From NCBI GenBank assembly GCA_044222195.1, contig JBGANS010000002.1, forward strand, positions 62,001 to 126,000: DNA of 64,000 bases, read 5' to 3'. This document shows positions 42,865-51,143 of the stretch, one piece after another. Below the pieces are notes generated by a model that saw nothing but the letters and a program-made list of their open reading frames with translations, searched no databases and had not been told where the DNA came from. Numbering within the stretch: position 1 is the stretch's first letter; each line of letters opens with the position of its first letter. The DNA comes from JAHBXE01 sp044222195 (GTDB taxonomy: Bacteria; Planctomycetota; Phycisphaerae; Phycisphaerales; UBA1924). A program made the position numbers and the translations under genes.

Positions 42865-43410
42865 CTACCCGACCGCAAGGATGCGGTCCGCCGCGTCCGA
42901 AATGCTCGCAACCTCCGTCCCGATCAGGAGGCAGCGTTCCGAGGCGATCCCGGCCGCCATTCCCGCGGCGACGTCGCGATCGGCGTCCCCGATCAGCCAG
43001 CTCGCAGCGAAGTTGATGTGGAACTGGCCGGCCGCGGCGAGGATCATCCCCGGCGCCGGCTTGCGCCACGGGTGCTCGCGGGTGAACTCCGGCACCGAAC
43101 CTTTGGGATGGAACGGGCAGGAGTAGAACGTATCGATGATGCCGGGCCCGATGAGCTCGGCGAGGCGCCGGTTGACGGCGTGCGCCTGCTCAAGGGTCGC
43201 CCCTCCGCGAGCCACGACGCCCTGGTTGGTGACGACGACCAGCAGATACCCCGCGCGTTTGAGTCGCCGGCACGACTCGGCCGCGCCGGGCAGAAGGCGG
43301 ACCAACGCGGGATCAACGACATCTCCCGGTGCGGCCGGCAGCGGCGGCGGCGGCAGCGACCGCGCTTCCATCAACGTGTCATCGCGGTCAAGGAATACAG
43401 CCTTGCTCAT
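42865..43410 (-). CDS. gmhB: HAD phosphatase, heptose-bisphosphatase-like (GmhB)
   Basis: A 181-residue HAD-superfamily phosphatase with the nucleophile motif FLDRDDTLME at the N-terminus, VVVTNQGVVARGG (motif II Thr), a Cys/His set FYSCPFHPKG characteristic of histidinol/heptose-bisphosphate phosphatases, and the motif III/IV segment WRKPAPGM ... LIGDADRD. It would dephosphorylate D-glycero-D-manno-heptose 1,7-bisphosphate for ADP-heptose synthesis. Its neighbour is a heptosyltransferase. The start ATG 43410 fits the family length; no good ribosome binding site is seen. Confidence 0.82.
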   Translation of the reverse strand: MSKAVFLDRDDTLMEARSLPPPPLPAAPGDVVDPALVRLLPGAAESCRRLKRAGYLLVVVTNQGVVARGGATLEQAHAVNRRLAELIGPGIIDTFYSCPFHPKGSVPEFTREHPWRKPAPGMILAAAGQFHINFAASWLIGDADRDVAAGMAAGIASERCLLIGTEVASISDAADRILAVG

Positions 43411-43450
43411 TCGGCGCGCGACGCCGCGCAACGCCATGATAGCGATTCGC

Positions 43451-44488
43451 CTACGCGGCCTTATTGGCTGGCTCAGCTCCCGGCCGGGGCTTTGGTACGA
43501 CCAGCGACCGGAAGAGCGCCGACAGGAGCTGGTCCGTCCAGGGCAGAAACTTGATGGATTGCTCGGAGTTGTCCCGCAGGTCGATGAGGACGACCCGCGC
43601 GGCCGAGCCCTTCCCGTCCTTGACAAACTTGATAGGCCCCTTGATCGCCCGCTCGACTTTCACCTCAAACGACGGAAAACGCAGCACGACTCCCGGGTGC
43701 AGCATGCTGTTGATGACCACCTCCGCCTTGCCCCGGGCGTAGCTCGCGCCGACGCGACCGCGAAGTTCTTTGATCAGGGCCAGCGTCTTCTCCTCCAGTT
43801 CGCCCGCCTCGTATAGCAACTCTGTGGCAGACTCCTTCTGCTTGGCGGTCAGCGCCCGCTGCTGTGCCATCAAGGGCTCGACCTGCGACCTGACCTTTTG
43901 AATCCGCTTCTGGTTTGCGTCGATTTCGGCCGCGTGCTTCTCGCCCAGGCGGCGAAGCTCTTCATCGATCCCGACTTCGATGATCGTTTCGGACGCTCCC
44001 GGGCTACCCAGCGTGGCGCACACAACGCCGCCGTTGGCCGTGACATGGCCGCCGTAGATGTGGCCGGATTCACAGTTCAGCGACCCGCCCGCGATGATGC
44101 GAGAGTTGGCGATCTCCACGGTGGCGCGCACATCGTCCTTGCTCTCAATGGTCGCCGCGATGATGCTGCGTGATGTCAGGTGGCCGCCCGTGACGTACCG
44201 GCCCTTGCCCCGGCCCACGATCCCGCCCGCGGCGTCGAGCGCGCCGGTGACGGACACCGTCGCCGACTCGATCGTCCCGCTTACCGTCAGGGCGCCATCG
44301 ATCTCCAGCGTTACGCCCGCGCACACGCTGCCGGCAATGCGGACCGGGCCCGTGTGCTTGAGCCCCGTGCCCAGGTCGCCCTTGATGGTGTGTGTCGGTG
44401 CCGGCGCGGCCGCGGCAGGAGCCGCTGCATCCGGCGCGGGTATTCCCGTCGCCGACGCATTCGGTCCCTGGTCCGGGGCGGCAGTCAT
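43451..44488 (-). CDS. FapA-like polymer-forming protein (DUF342)
   Basis: A 345-residue protein of the FapA/DUF342 family. After an Ala/Pro-rich N-terminus, residues ~35-165 form a right-handed beta-helix of short repeats (VRIAGSVCAGVTLEIDGALT; SGTIESATVSVTGALDA). A coiled coil (KHAAEIDANQKRIQKVRSQV) and a C-terminal beta domain follow. The role of this family is unclear; members are common in chemotaxis and flagellar gene clusters. It is the last gene of the chemotaxis operon, its start overlapping the cheY stop by one base (TAATG-type junction). Confidence 0.8.
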   Translation of the reverse strand: MTAAPDQGPNASATGIPAPDAAAPAAAAPAPTHTIKGDLGTGLKHTGPVRIAGSVCAGVTLEIDGALTVSGTIESATVSVTGALDAAGGIVGRGKGRYVTGGHLTSRSIIAATIESKDDVRATVEIANSRIIAGGSLNCESGHIYGGHVTANGGVVCATLGSPGASETIIEVGIDEELRRLGEKHAAEIDANQKRIQKVRSQVEPLMAQQRALTAKQKESATELLYEAGELEEKTLALIKELRGRVGASYARGKAEVVINSMLHPGVVLRFPSFEVKVERAIKGPIKFVKDGKGSAARVVLIDLRDNSEQSIKFLPWTDQLLSALFRSLVVPKPRPGAEPANKAA

Positions 44489-44865
44489 TACGCGGCCTTC
44501 GCCTTCGCCAGTGTCGCGTTGATCTTCTCCATCAGCGCCTCGGGCGTGAACGGCTTGACGACGTAGTTGTTTACGCCGGCGCGGATCGCATCCAGCACCC
44601 GTGCCTTTTCGGCCTCGGTCGTGGCCATGACCAGCAGCGTCTTGGTGTCCTTCTCGCGGATCTTCTTGACCAGCGTGATGCCGTCCATGTTCGGCATGTT
44701 CCAGTCCACCATGATCAGGTCAAAGCCGCCGGGCGTCGCCGCGATGACGGAGAGCGCTTCGATCCCGTCGCCGGCCTCGGCAAACTCGGCGCCCGTGAAA
44801 GCGGACAAGACCTTCTTCTGGATGTTCCGCATGGTCCTGGAATCGTCAACGAGCAGGAACTTCAT
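44488..44865 (-). CDS. cheY: CheY-like response regulator
   Basis: A 125-residue single-domain receiver. The acidic pair is DD at 7-8 in FLLVDDSRT, the phosphoacceptor is D54 in IMVDWNMPNMDG, Thr is in MATTEAEK, and the conserved Lys is in YVVKPFTPEAL. When phosphorylated by CheA it would switch the motor or another output. One of two cheY copies in the operon. The two share the VDWNMP signature. Confidence 0.92.
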   Translation of the reverse strand: MKFLLVDDSRTMRNIQKKVLSAFTGAEFAEAGDGIEALSVIAATPGGFDLIMVDWNMPNMDGITLVKKIREKDTKTLLVMATTEAEKARVLDAIRAGVNNYVVKPFTPEALMEKINATLAKAKAA

Positions 44866-44884
44866 GACTCACTCCCCCGGGCCT

Positions 44885-45379
44885 CTAGGCCGCCTTGTTC
44901 CTCTTGATGCAAATCTCCACCGCGAAGTCGCCCCGAGGGCTGGTGCACGGAATCACCACGCACGGAATGTCGCTCATGCCCGCGATGACGTACCCCTTCC
45001 CGATCACGACGCTCGGCGTCGAGATGCTGGCGACGCCGCCCAGGTGCTGCTTGGCGCTCCCCGCGATCATGTTCGCCAGTTCTCCGATCGCGTCCGCAAA
45101 GTCCGCGTCGGTGACCTTGAACCGTGTCCCCGAGAAGCTCTCCACCAGATTGATCGCCGCCCCTTCCGCGAAGCTGACGACCACCGACCCGGCCAGCTGT
45201 CCCGAGAGCCCGATGATCCCGCAGATGTCGTAGGCCGAGGTCGAATGGCTCTTCAGGTACGGCTTCTGCACCGTTGCCGGAACCCCGACCATCTTCTGGA
45301 ACACCTGCGTCACCGCGTTCATAAACGGGATGATCAGCTCTGGTGTGAGCGGGCTGGCTGTGCTGTTGGTGTGTGTCAT
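44885..45379 (-). CDS. cheX: CheX-family CheY-P phosphatase
   Basis: A 164-residue CheX-type protein. The active-site E-x-x-N is E100/N103 in DAIGELANMIAGSAK, the helix that inserts into the CheY-P pocket in this family. The first half has SAYDICGIIGLSGQLAGSVV. It dephosphorylates CheY-P and so sets signal lifetime. It is 19 bp upstream of cheY in transcription order and next to a second CheX-like gene. Confidence 0.87.
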   Translation of the reverse strand: MTHTNSTASPLTPELIIPFMNAVTQVFQKMVGVPATVQKPYLKSHSTSAYDICGIIGLSGQLAGSVVVSFAEGAAINLVESFSGTRFKVTDADFADAIGELANMIAGSAKQHLGGVASISTPSVVIGKGYVIAGMSDIPCVVIPCTSPRGDFAVEICIKRNKAA

Positions 45380-45400
45380 GTCAGTTCCCGTGAGGTTCCC

Positions 45401-45874
45401 TTACGCCGCGGCGACGCGCTTGCCGTCCGCCACTCGTTCGAGAATGGTGATCGTCACGCGGTGCCCATCGCACGAGAACTCCTCGCGATTGATCACCCGG
45501 CTCCCGGGCACCCGGGCCGAATAGTCCCCACCTTCCACCACCGATGGCAGTGACAGAAAGCACTTCTGGGGCAGCAGCGCCTTGAGGTTGCCCCCCATGA
45601 TGTTCACCAGCTCCGCCACCGCATCCTGCATGTCCTGCATGGAGACGGAGTCGGGCCAGGTCGAGAACATCGCCGCCGCGGCCTTTTTCGCGACCTCGGT
45701 CGAGCAGTCGAGAAGCACCGCCCCGTTCCACTCGCCGGTGATCTGGATGCTCCCCACGGTCGAGCGCGTTCGGGAGGTGCTCTGTCCGGTCGAGTCCGAC
45801 TGCAGCGGAATCGCCAGGGTCACTTCCCAGACGGTCTCCGCCAGCGTGCGGATGTCATCAGAGTTGAACTGCAT
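45401..45874 (-). CDS. Second CheX-like protein
   Basis: A 157-residue protein related to CheX. AVAELVNIMGGNLK carries the E-x-x-N pattern. ITGEWNGAVLLDCSTEVAKK matches the fold's first beta segment, but overall similarity to the neighbouring cheX is low, so these are not recent duplicates. It is perhaps a CheC/CheX variant with a different target CheY. The ATG at 45874 has AAGGA 8 nt upstream; ATG 45883 is an alternative start. The tail ADGKRVAAA is short and basic. Confidence 0.8.
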   Translation of the reverse strand: MQFNSDDIRTLAETVWEVTLAIPLQSDSTGQSTSRTRSTVGSIQITGEWNGAVLLDCSTEVAKKAAAAMFSTWPDSVSMQDMQDAVAELVNIMGGNLKALLPQKCFLSLPSVVEGGDYSARVPGSRVINREEFSCDGHRVTITILERVADGKRVAAA

Positions 45875-45900
45875 AGCCGGCATCCTTTCCTTCAGCCCGG

Positions 45901-46740
45901 TCAGGCCGCCTTCGCCATGGCCTGGCGGATGCGGTAGCACCCGCTCTTCTCGATCTGTGTCCGCTCGTACGCATCGTCCAGCCCCATCGTCGTTTCGGCC
46001 GATCCCAGGAACAAGTACCCGTCCGGCCGCATCAGGCTCCGCACTCGCCGCAGAATGTCCCGCTTGGTATCGCCGTCGAAGTAGATCAGCACGTTCCGCA
46101 TGAACACGATGTCGAAGGGCTGCATTCCCGGCCACGGCTGGGTCAGGTTCATTTCCCGGAAGTCGATCATCGACCTCAGCTTCGGGCTGATCTCCCACTC
46201 GAGGCCTTGCTTGGTGAAGTACTTCACCATCAGCGGCGCCGGTAGGCCCCGGTTGACCTCGATCTGGTTGTACCGCCCCGCCTTCGACTTCGCGACCATC
46301 TCGGACGAAATGTCCGTCGCGATAAACGTCACTTTCCATTCATCGATATTCGGGATGGCCTCCCGGAGCGTCATGGCGATCGTGTACGGCTCCTGGCCCG
46401 TCGAGCTCGCCCCGCACCAGATCGAGAGCGACCGGGTCACCGCACGGCTCGCCGTCAGCGCCGGGATGACCACTCGCTTGAGCGCCTCGAACGGGTGCAG
46501 ATCCCGGAAAAAGCTCGTCTCGTTCGTGGTCATCGCCTCGATCACCAACTTGTACAGCGGGTCCGCCGAGCTGGCCTTCACCCGCGCGATCAGCGCCGAC
46601 AGCGATTCCACCTTCTGCTGGCGGGCCAGCGTGGTCAGCCTCGCCTCGACCAGGTACTCCTTCCCGGGTTCGAGAACGATGCCGGACTTCTTCCGGATCA
46701 TCTCCCGCACAAAATCAAACTCGCTTGCTGTGATCGCCAT
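45901..46740 (-). CDS. cheR: Chemotaxis methyltransferase CheR
   Basis: A 279-residue CheR. The N-terminal helical domain (FDFVREMIRKKSGIVLEPGK) includes TTNETSFFRD, the conserved CheR block. The SAM-binding Rossmann part has SIWCGASSTGQEPYTIAM and IATDISSEM, and FDIVFMRNVLIYFD gives the conserved R-N-V-x-I-Y-F. It methylates chemoreceptor glutamates and balances CheB. ATG 46740 is preceded by AGGGAGAG, and the gene sits 12 bp after cheB. Confidence 0.93.
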   Translation of the reverse strand: MAITASEFDFVREMIRKKSGIVLEPGKEYLVEARLTTLARQQKVESLSALIARVKASSADPLYKLVIEAMTTNETSFFRDLHPFEALKRVVIPALTASRAVTRSLSIWCGASSTGQEPYTIAMTLREAIPNIDEWKVTFIATDISSEMVAKSKAGRYNQIEVNRGLPAPLMVKYFTKQGLEWEISPKLRSMIDFREMNLTQPWPGMQPFDIVFMRNVLIYFDGDTKRDILRRVRSLMRPDGYLFLGSAETTMGLDDAYERTQIEKSGCYRIRQAMAKAA

Positions 46741-46752
46741 GCACTCTCCCTG

Positions 46753-47859
46753 TCAGCTCGCCATGCGGCGCGGCGTGTCTCGGCCCTCTTTCGCACGCCG
46801 GGTCAGTTCCGGCCCGATCTCCCGCAGCGGGAGCACGCGGTTCGCCAGCCCTGCCTTGGCCACGAACCCCGGCATGCCCCACACCACCGACGACTGTTCA
46901 TCCTGTACCACCACTTCGCCGCCCGCCTCGCGGATGTGCTCACACCCTCGCAGCCCGTCGCTCCCCATACCCGTCAGAACCACGCCGAGCGTCGAAGCTC
47001 CAAACGTCTTCGCCGCCGACCGGAACAGCTGGTCCACGGCCGGCCGGCACGAGTTCTCCGGCGGTTCCATGTTGGACGCCGTCCGCTGCAGGCCGGCGGC
47101 GGATTCGACCGTCATGTGCGAACCGCCCGCGGCGATGATGATTTCCCCAGCCCTCAACACCAGCCCCGGTTCACTTTCGCGAACCTTCAGGCGGCATTGC
47201 TCAGCCAGGCGGTCGGCCAGCAGCTTGGTGAACACGGGCGGCATGTGCTGAACGATGAGGATCGGAACCGGAAAGTCCGCGGGCAGCGTCGGAAGGAGCT
47301 CCGACAGCGCGTTGGGCCCCCCTGTCGAAACCCCGATCGCGACCAGCTCCACGCGGCCCCTCTTGCCCTTGATGGCCGCGGCCGGTGGAACAAACCGCAC
47401 CGGGCACGCGGCGCCGGGCTTGAGTTCCGCCTGCGTTGAGACCGCCGGAGCCCCGCGCCCGCACAGCGACTTGATCTTCGGAATGAGCTCTGAGTTGATT
47501 CTGGAAATCGCCGTCGCCACGCTCCCGACGTTCGCCGGCTTGGTGACGTAGTCGTTGGCGCCGGCCGCCAGGGCGTCGAACGTCACCGCCGCTCCACGCT
47601 CGGTCAGGGTGCTGAACATGATGACCGGGAGCTTGGGGTGGGTCTTGCGGATTTCCTTGAGGGTGGTCAGGCCGTCCATCTCAGGCATCTCGAAGTCAAG
47701 CGTGACGATGTCCGGATTCACCTGGGACAGTTTCGCGAGCGCGATCCGTCCGTTGGCCGCCGTGACCACCTCCAGGTCCGGGTCGGCCGACAGCGAGTCG
47801 GTGAGGATTTTCCTCACGACGACAGCGTCATCCACAATGAGCACGCGAAGCTTGGGCAC
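46753..47859 (-). CDS. cheB: Chemotaxis methylesterase/deamidase CheB
   Basis: A 368-residue two-domain CheB. The receiver has DD at 10-11 and the phosphoacceptor D55 in TLDFEMPEMDG. The catalytic domain has the nucleophile Ser in AIGVSTGGPNAL, His in VQHMPPVFT, and Asp in LTGMGSDGLRG. It removes methyl groups from receptors when activated by CheA. The GTG start at 47859 has GGAG upstream and gives a normal receiver N-terminus. Confidence 0.94.
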   Translation of the reverse strand: MPKLRVLIVDDAVVVRKILTDSLSADPDLEVVTAANGRIALAKLSQVNPDIVTLDFEMPEMDGLTTLKEIRKTHPKLPVIMFSTLTERGAAVTFDALAAGANDYVTKPANVGSVATAISRINSELIPKIKSLCGRGAPAVSTQAELKPGAACPVRFVPPAAAIKGKRGRVELVAIGVSTGGPNALSELLPTLPADFPVPILIVQHMPPVFTKLLADRLAEQCRLKVRESEPGLVLRAGEIIIAAGGSHMTVESAAGLQRTASNMEPPENSCRPAVDQLFRSAAKTFGASTLGVVLTGMGSDGLRGCEHIREAGGEVVVQDEQSSVVWGMPGFVAKAGLANRVLPLREIGPELTRRAKEGRDTPRRMAS

Positions 47860-47881
47860 GCATCTCTCCCGTCGGTCCGTG

Positions 47882-48244
47882 TCAGGCCGCCAGCAGCTCG
47901 AGCTTTTCCTTGAGCACATCCTTGGTGAACGGCTTCATCACGTACTCGTTCGCCCCCGCCTCCAGCGCCTTGCACACCTGTGACGTCTCGATTTCCGTCG
48001 TCACCATCACGATCTTCATCGAGTCGTTCGACTTGTCGGCGCGCACCGTCTTGACGAAGTCGTACCCGTTCATCACGGGCATGTTCCAGTCCACCAGTGC
48101 CAGCTCGAACGGGCCCTGCGTCCGGACCGCGTCCAGACCCTCCTGCCCGTTGCTCGCCTCGATCACCTGGTGCCCCAGCTCCGCCAGGGCGTTCTTGAGG
48201 ATCATCCTCATCGCACGGGAATCATCGATCACGATCGCTCGCAT
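47882..48244 (-). CDS. cheY: CheY-like response regulator (second copy)
   Basis: A 120-residue single-domain receiver: DD at 7-8, phosphoacceptor D52 in ALVDWNMPVMNG, Thr in VMVTTEIE, Lys in YVMKPFTKD. It differs clearly from the other copy, so the operon may split output between two CheY proteins. It lies between cheB and the receptor gene, separated from the latter by a strong hairpin. Confidence 0.92.
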   Translation of the reverse strand: MRAIVIDDSRAMRMILKNALAELGHQVIEASNGQEGLDAVRTQGPFELALVDWNMPVMNGYDFVKTVRADKSNDSMKIVMVTTEIETSQVCKALEAGANEYVMKPFTKDVLKEKLELLAA

Positions 48245-48277
48245 GGTCGCTCCTCTCGGAACCCTTCGGAGTCAAAG

Positions 48278-48308
48278 CGCCGCGCCGGGCTGTTCGCCCG
48301 GCGCGGCG
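48278..48308 (-). terminator. Strong intercistronic hairpin (mcp-cheY)
   Basis: A perfect 13-bp GC stem CGCCGCGCCGGGC / GCCCGGCGCGGCG with a 5-nt loop, just downstream of the receptor gene. The minus-strand side lacks a proper T-run (GCTTTGAC follows), so it is probably a partial terminator or a transcript-stabilising element. It could lower expression of the downstream cheY-cheB-cheR-cheX genes relative to the receptor and kinase. Confidence 0.6.
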
Positions 48309-48319
48309 TTATCTCGTGC

Positions 48320-50290
48320 TTAGACCTTGAACTGCTGAACCACCTGCTGCAGCCCGCTCGACATCCGCGACAGCTCGCCCGCCGCCTTGGAGGTGTCGCT
48401 CGCGCCCTCGGTCGTGCTCTTGGCCGCCGTCGCCACGCCCGTGATGTTCTGGGCGATCTCCGAGGCGCCCTTCGCCGCCTCTGTGATGTTGCGCGTCATC
48501 TCGTTGGTCGTCGCGGTCTGCTCTTCAACAGCCGACGCGATCGTGTTCGAGATGTCGTTGATCTGCGTGATGATGGTCCCGATCTGCCCGATCGCCTCGA
48601 CCGAGTCCTTCGTGTCGTTGCGGATCGCCTCGATCTTCTGGCTGATGTCCTCGGTCGCCTTGGCCGTCTCCTTGGCCAGCTCCTTGACCTCGTTGGCCAC
48701 CACCGCGAAGCCCTTGCCCGCCTCGCCGGCCCGCGCGGCCTCGATCGTCGCGTTCAGGGCCAGCAAATTGGTCTGCTGCGCGATCGACGTGATCACCTTG
48801 ATCACCTTCCCGATCTCCACGCTGCTCTCCCCGAGCTTGGCGATCGTGCCGTTGGTCTTGTCCGCGACCTTCACCGCCGAGGTCGCCACACGCGCCGCTT
48901 CCGCCGCGTTCTTGGCGATTTCCTTGATCGAGCTCGTCATTTCCTCGGCCGCCGTGGCCACGCTCTGCACGTTCTTGCTCACCTCTTCCGAGGCCGCCGA
49001 CACGACGTTCGCCTGGGCGCTCGTCTCTTCGGCGTTGGCGCTCATCTGCGTGCTCACCGACGTCAGCTCCTCGGCGCTGGACGCCAGGGACTGCGACAAC
49101 GACCGGACCTCGGCTTCCATCCGCTTGGCCGCCGTGATGTCCGTGGCGTACTTCACCACTTTGTACGGCCGGCCGTTGGGGTCGAAAATCGGGTTGTACG
49201 AGGCCTGGATCCAGATCTCCTTGCCGCCCTTGCCGACGCGCTTGTACTGCCCGGTCTGGAACTTGCCCGACGCCAGGTCGGCCCAGAACTGCCGGTACTC
49301 GTTGCTCGCCGTCAGGGCCGGGTCGCAGAACATGCTGTGGTGCTTGCCCTTGATCTCCTCGAGGCGATACCCGACCGCGCCCTGGAAGTTGTCGTTGGCC
49401 TTGATGATCGTGCCGTCAAGGTTGAACTCGATCACCGCCTGCGACTTGTTGATCGCCGCGAGCTGGCCCTCGTAGTCCGAGGTCTGGTTCTTCGCCGCCG
49501 TGATGTCGGTGGCGTACTTCACGACCTTGAACGGCCTTCCGTCCGCGCCCATCACCGGGTTGTACGAGGCCTGGATCCAGATCTCCTTGCCCCCCTTGCC
49601 CAGCCGCTTGTACTGCGACGCCTGGAACTTGCCCGCGTTCAGATCCGCCCAGAACTGCCGGTAGTCATGGCTCGCGGCGTACGAAGGCTCGCAGAACATG
49701 CTGTGGTGCTTGCCCTTGATCTCGTCCAGGCGATACCCCATCGCTCCAAGGAAGTTGTCGTTGGCCGTGATGATCGTCCCATCCATGTTGAACTCGATCA
49801 CCGCCTGGCTCTTGCTGATCGCGTCGCTCATCGCGGCGTACCCCGCGTTCTGCTGCGCCAGCTTGAGCTTCTCCGTGATGACTTCCCATGTCACCATCGC
49901 GCCGACGTACTCGCCCGCGTCGTTCTTCACCGGGTTGACCAGGAGGTCCAGCGTCTCCGCGCCGAGCTGAATGTTCGCGCGGTGCGGCAGGTTCTTCTCG
50001 TTCCCCAGCAGGGTCCGCTGGTGCTCGGGCTTCTTGTGGAAGATGTCGATCGACTGGCCGAGGATCTGGTCGACCTTGACCGGCAGCAGGTGCTCGATCG
50101 TCTTGAGCGTCTTCATCGACGCCGGGTTGATGTACCGCAGAATCAGGTCCCGGTCGGCGTACATCACGTTGACCGGAACGCCCTCCAGCATCGTCGCTGC
50201 GAGCATCGGATCAAACGAGCCCTCCGGCGGCCGCGATCCGGCCGGACGACGTGATGGCGTAACCCCGTTGCGTGTCATTGTGCTTCCCAT
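48320..50290 (-). CDS. Soluble PAS-type methyl-accepting chemotaxis protein
   Basis: A 656-residue cytoplasmic receptor without transmembrane segments. Three PAS domains come first (~30-150, ~155-275, ~280-400); the second and third are strikingly similar, both containing IKGKHHSMFC and KGGKEIWIQASYNP, which indicates a recent internal duplication. A HAMP-less signalling coiled coil follows, with the hairpin tip IAQQTNLLALNATIEAARAG and the flanking methylation helices. It would sense an intracellular ligand or redox state through PAS cofactors and control CheA. The start at ATG 50290 has AAAGGAAC upstream. Confidence 0.92.
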   Translation of the reverse strand: MGSTMTRNGVTPSRRPAGSRPPEGSFDPMLAATMLEGVPVNVMYADRDLILRYINPASMKTLKTIEHLLPVKVDQILGQSIDIFHKKPEHQRTLLGNEKNLPHRANIQLGAETLDLLVNPVKNDAGEYVGAMVTWEVITEKLKLAQQNAGYAAMSDAISKSQAVIEFNMDGTIITANDNFLGAMGYRLDEIKGKHHSMFCEPSYAASHDYRQFWADLNAGKFQASQYKRLGKGGKEIWIQASYNPVMGADGRPFKVVKYATDITAAKNQTSDYEGQLAAINKSQAVIEFNLDGTIIKANDNFQGAVGYRLEEIKGKHHSMFCDPALTASNEYRQFWADLASGKFQTGQYKRVGKGGKEIWIQASYNPIFDPNGRPYKVVKYATDITAAKRMEAEVRSLSQSLASSAEELTSVSTQMSANAEETSAQANVVSAASEEVSKNVQSVATAAEEMTSSIKEIAKNAAEAARVATSAVKVADKTNGTIAKLGESSVEIGKVIKVITSIAQQTNLLALNATIEAARAGEAGKGFAVVANEVKELAKETAKATEDISQKIEAIRNDTKDSVEAIGQIGTIITQINDISNTIASAVEEQTATTNEMTRNITEAAKGASEIAQNITGVATAAKSTTEGASDTSKAAGELSRMSSGLQQVVQQFKV

Positions 50291-50321
50291 GGTGCCGTTC
50301 CTTTGCTTCCTGATGCGCCGC

Positions 50322-50678
50322 CTACATGACAAGCGCAGTGACATAGTTCAAGCCGCGCAGGGCCACGAACGAGACCCCCATCACGCGGTGCGTGGACCGC
50401 GACGAGCGATCCCCCCTGAGTGCTTTCCTTCCGAGTACGATCATCACCACATACGAAATCAAGACCGCGAGCGAAATCGCCGCGTGGATGTACACCATCG
50501 GCCTCACGTGCGTCGCCACCTGCTCCACCGCGTGCCGCGTCAGCTCGATGTACAGCACCAGCGACAGGTCGATCACGAACGACGCCGCCATGATCCGGAT
50601 GTGAATCCGCGGCCGCCGGCGGAAGTAGACCCCGCAGGCGATCAAGACAAGGACCAGGCTGGACGCCACGTGAAGCAC
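50322..50678 (-). CDS. Small membrane protein (DUF420-like)
   Basis: A 118-residue protein with three to four predicted membrane helices (VASSLVLVLIACGVYF; IRIMAASFVIDLSLVLYIEL; MVYIHAAISLAVLISYVVMI) and a C-terminal hydrophobic end. The His residues (RIHIRIM, YIHAAIS) resemble the DUF420 family of bacterial membrane proteins. Its occurrence inside a chemotaxis operon is uncommon; it may report on the membrane or respiratory state to the receptor. GTG 50678 is preceded by GAGAGGAAC. Function unknown. Confidence 0.65.
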   Translation of the reverse strand: MLHVASSLVLVLIACGVYFRRRPRIHIRIMAASFVIDLSLVLYIELTRHAVEQVATHVRPMVYIHAAISLAVLISYVVMIVLGRKALRGDRSSRSTHRVMGVSFVALRGLNYVTALVM

Positions 50679-50689
50679 TCATGTTCCTC

Positions 50690-51127
50690 TCAGGCCGCCG
50701 CCGACAGGGTCAGCGCCTTTTCCGTGTCCATGATCAGAAGCAACCGGTCCTTCAGCTTGTACACACCGGCCAGGAGGTCCCGCGACACTCCCGTCAGCGT
50801 TTCCGGCGCCAGCTCGAACGTGTCGGGTTCCACCGTCACCACGTCGCCGATTTCGTCCACCAGCAGGCTCATCGCCCCCTCCGCCGTCCGGACCACGACG
50901 TTCATCGGCAGGTCGCCCTCGGCCCGGTCCTTCATCCCCAGCCGCCGCCGCAGGTCGATCGCCGTGACGATCTGCCCGCGAAGATTGATGAGTCCCCGAA
51001 TGACCGGAGCCGCCAGCGGCACGCGTGTCATGTCCTGGTAGCGGATCACTTCCTGCACCTTGAGCACATCCACGCCGAAGTACATCCCGTCCACCAGAAA
51101 CGTGCAGAACTGACGATCGTCGTTCAT
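50690..51127 (-). CDS. cheW: Chemotaxis coupling protein CheW
   Basis: A 145-residue CheW. The typical beta-barrel motifs are present: CTFLVDGMYFGVDVLKVQEV, VIRGLINLRGQIVTAIDLR and LLVDEIGDVVTVE. It links the soluble receptor to CheA. It lies 16 bp downstream of cheA and 11 bp upstream of the DUF420-like gene in the transcription order. Confidence 0.93.
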   Translation of the reverse strand: MNDDRQFCTFLVDGMYFGVDVLKVQEVIRYQDMTRVPLAAPVIRGLINLRGQIVTAIDLRRRLGMKDRAEGDLPMNVVVRTAEGAMSLLVDEIGDVVTVEPDTFELAPETLTGVSRDLLAGVYKLKDRLLLIMDTEKALTLSAAA

Positions 51128-51143
51128 CCCCGTGCCTCCTGCG

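Noticed and set aside
48170..50254. A long plus-strand frame (694 codons) opposite the receptor gene
   Set aside because: The product is very Arg/Leu/Asp/His-rich and is an antisense shadow of the receptor gene, which has clear PAS and signalling motifs.
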